A stretch of 6,109 nt of DNA, taken from assembly GCA_965370435.1 (NCBI GenBank), contig CBDUUP010000285.1, positions 1-6,109 on the forward strand, written 5' to 3'. Source of the DNA: CBDUUP01 sp965370435 (GTDB lineage Bacteria; Chloroflexota; Anaerolineae; Anaerolineales; UBA11579). The notes under the pieces are model-generated. The model did not search any database. It saw only the letters and a list, made by a program, of their open reading frames with translations, and was not told the origin of the DNA. Positions 5,692 to 6,109 of this stretch are shown piece after piece (positions within the stretch are counted from its first letter, which is position 1; the number at the start of each line of letters is the position of its first letter). The position numbers and the translations under genes are program-made.

Positions 5692-6060
5692 ATGATTAAT
5701 GCTCTGGTCATAGATGACAATCGCCACATGGCGGATAGTCTCTGTCAGATGTTGAGTTTGTTTGATGTTCTGGGAACCCCCGCCTATGGCTCCCGCGCGG
5801 CTATGGAAGCCCTCCGGGATACCACCCCCGCCGCGGTCTTTCTCGACATCAATATGCCCGGTGTCACCGGCTTTGAAATCTTATCCTATTTACAGCGTGA
5901 ACCGCGATTATCAACCACCCCGGTCTTCATCGTGACCTCCGATGACCAGCCGGAGACCAGCGAACGAGCCAGAGAAGGCGGCGCCATCGCCACCATCATT
6001 AAACCCGTTGAGCTAGACGCCCTGGAGACCGCCCTCCGTAAGGCCCGCTTGATTCCGTGA
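5692..6060 (+). CDS. Single-domain response regulator (CheY-like receiver)
   Basis: The 122-residue protein is one receiver domain with no output domain. The phosphorylation site is complete: acidic pair Asp8-Asp9, phospho-acceptor Asp52 in FLDINMPGVTG, Thr82 and the Lys104-Pro105 pair. It should be phosphorylated by a histidine kinase and act by protein contact, since it lacks a DNA-binding domain. The start comes seven bases after the MoeA/PBP stop, and the Shine-Dalgarno lies within that gene, so the two are probably co-transcribed. The partner kinase is not visible; the gene starting at 6073 is a possible candidate but too little of it is present to say. Family assignment is firm; target and signal are unknown. 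Confidence 0.92.
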   Translation: MINALVIDDNRHMADSLCQMLSLFDVLGTPAYGSRAAMEALRDTTPAAVFLDINMPGVTGFEILSYLQREPRLSTTPVFIVTSDDQPETSERAREGGAIATIIKPVELDALETALRKARLIP

Positions 6061-6072
6061 TAACCAAATATT

Positions 6073-6109
6073 ATGGTAAATGAGGGCGATAAAAAGAACC
6101 CCATCTTTT
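6073..6109 (+). CDS. Start of a further gene, cut by the window edge
   Basis: ATG 6073, 12 bases after the response regulator stop, opens a hydrophilic frame beginning MVNEGDKKNPIF that stays open to the edge. A second ATG at 6080 in another frame is also open (MRAIKRTPSF), and neither has a clear Shine-Dalgarno, so the frame is not settled. Product unknown; a signalling protein paired with the receiver would be usual but is a guess. Confidence 0.4.
   Translation, partial: MVNEGDKKNPIF

Overview
The window looks like part of a bacterial chromosome, most plausibly a Chloroflexota (Anaerolineae-like) organism. That guess rests on a moderately GC-rich coding sequence, a MoeA fused to a periplasmic-binding-protein-like domain, a short TatA with an FGPGR hinge, and a UbiA-family protein of the type with an FSGGSG loop. 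It is an inference from gene style, not a database match. All genes recognised with confidence are on the + strand. No RNA gene, insertion sequence or CRISPR array was seen.

Layout. Bases 1-327 hold no convincing complete gene: there are three small palindromes, short direct repeats, an open minus-strand frame with one hydrophobic stretch running off the left edge, and a -10-like box just before the first gene. A tightly packed group follows: a DinB-like putative metalloprotein (340-822), a cupin-fold protein that has lost its metal ligands (822-1253) and a UbiA-family membrane prenyltransferase (1250-2161). The start and stop codons overlap at both junctions. After a 43-base pyrimidine-rich gap comes moeA (2205-3437). 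An 81-base gap with a good -10 box leads into tatA (3519-3707), a second MoeA with a C-terminal PBP-like domain (3720-5684), a stand-alone receiver-domain response regulator (5692-6060) and the probable first codons of another gene (6073 to the edge).

How the genes may work together. The two MoeA proteins belong to the final step of molybdenum (or tungsten) cofactor assembly. TatA is part of the twin-arginine pathway, which exports folded proteins including many molybdoenzymes. The UbiA protein probably makes a prenylated lipid such as a quinone. A reasonable inference is a neighbourhood supporting respiratory molybdo- or tungsto-enzymes: cofactor insertion, export and perhaps the quinone pool. 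No molybdoenzyme, other cofactor gene or tatC lies in the window, so this rests on adjacency alone. The most notable points are the moeA - tatA - moeA/PBP arrangement, the shared unusual GSSA loop in both MoeA proteins, and the metal-less cupin coupled to ubiA.
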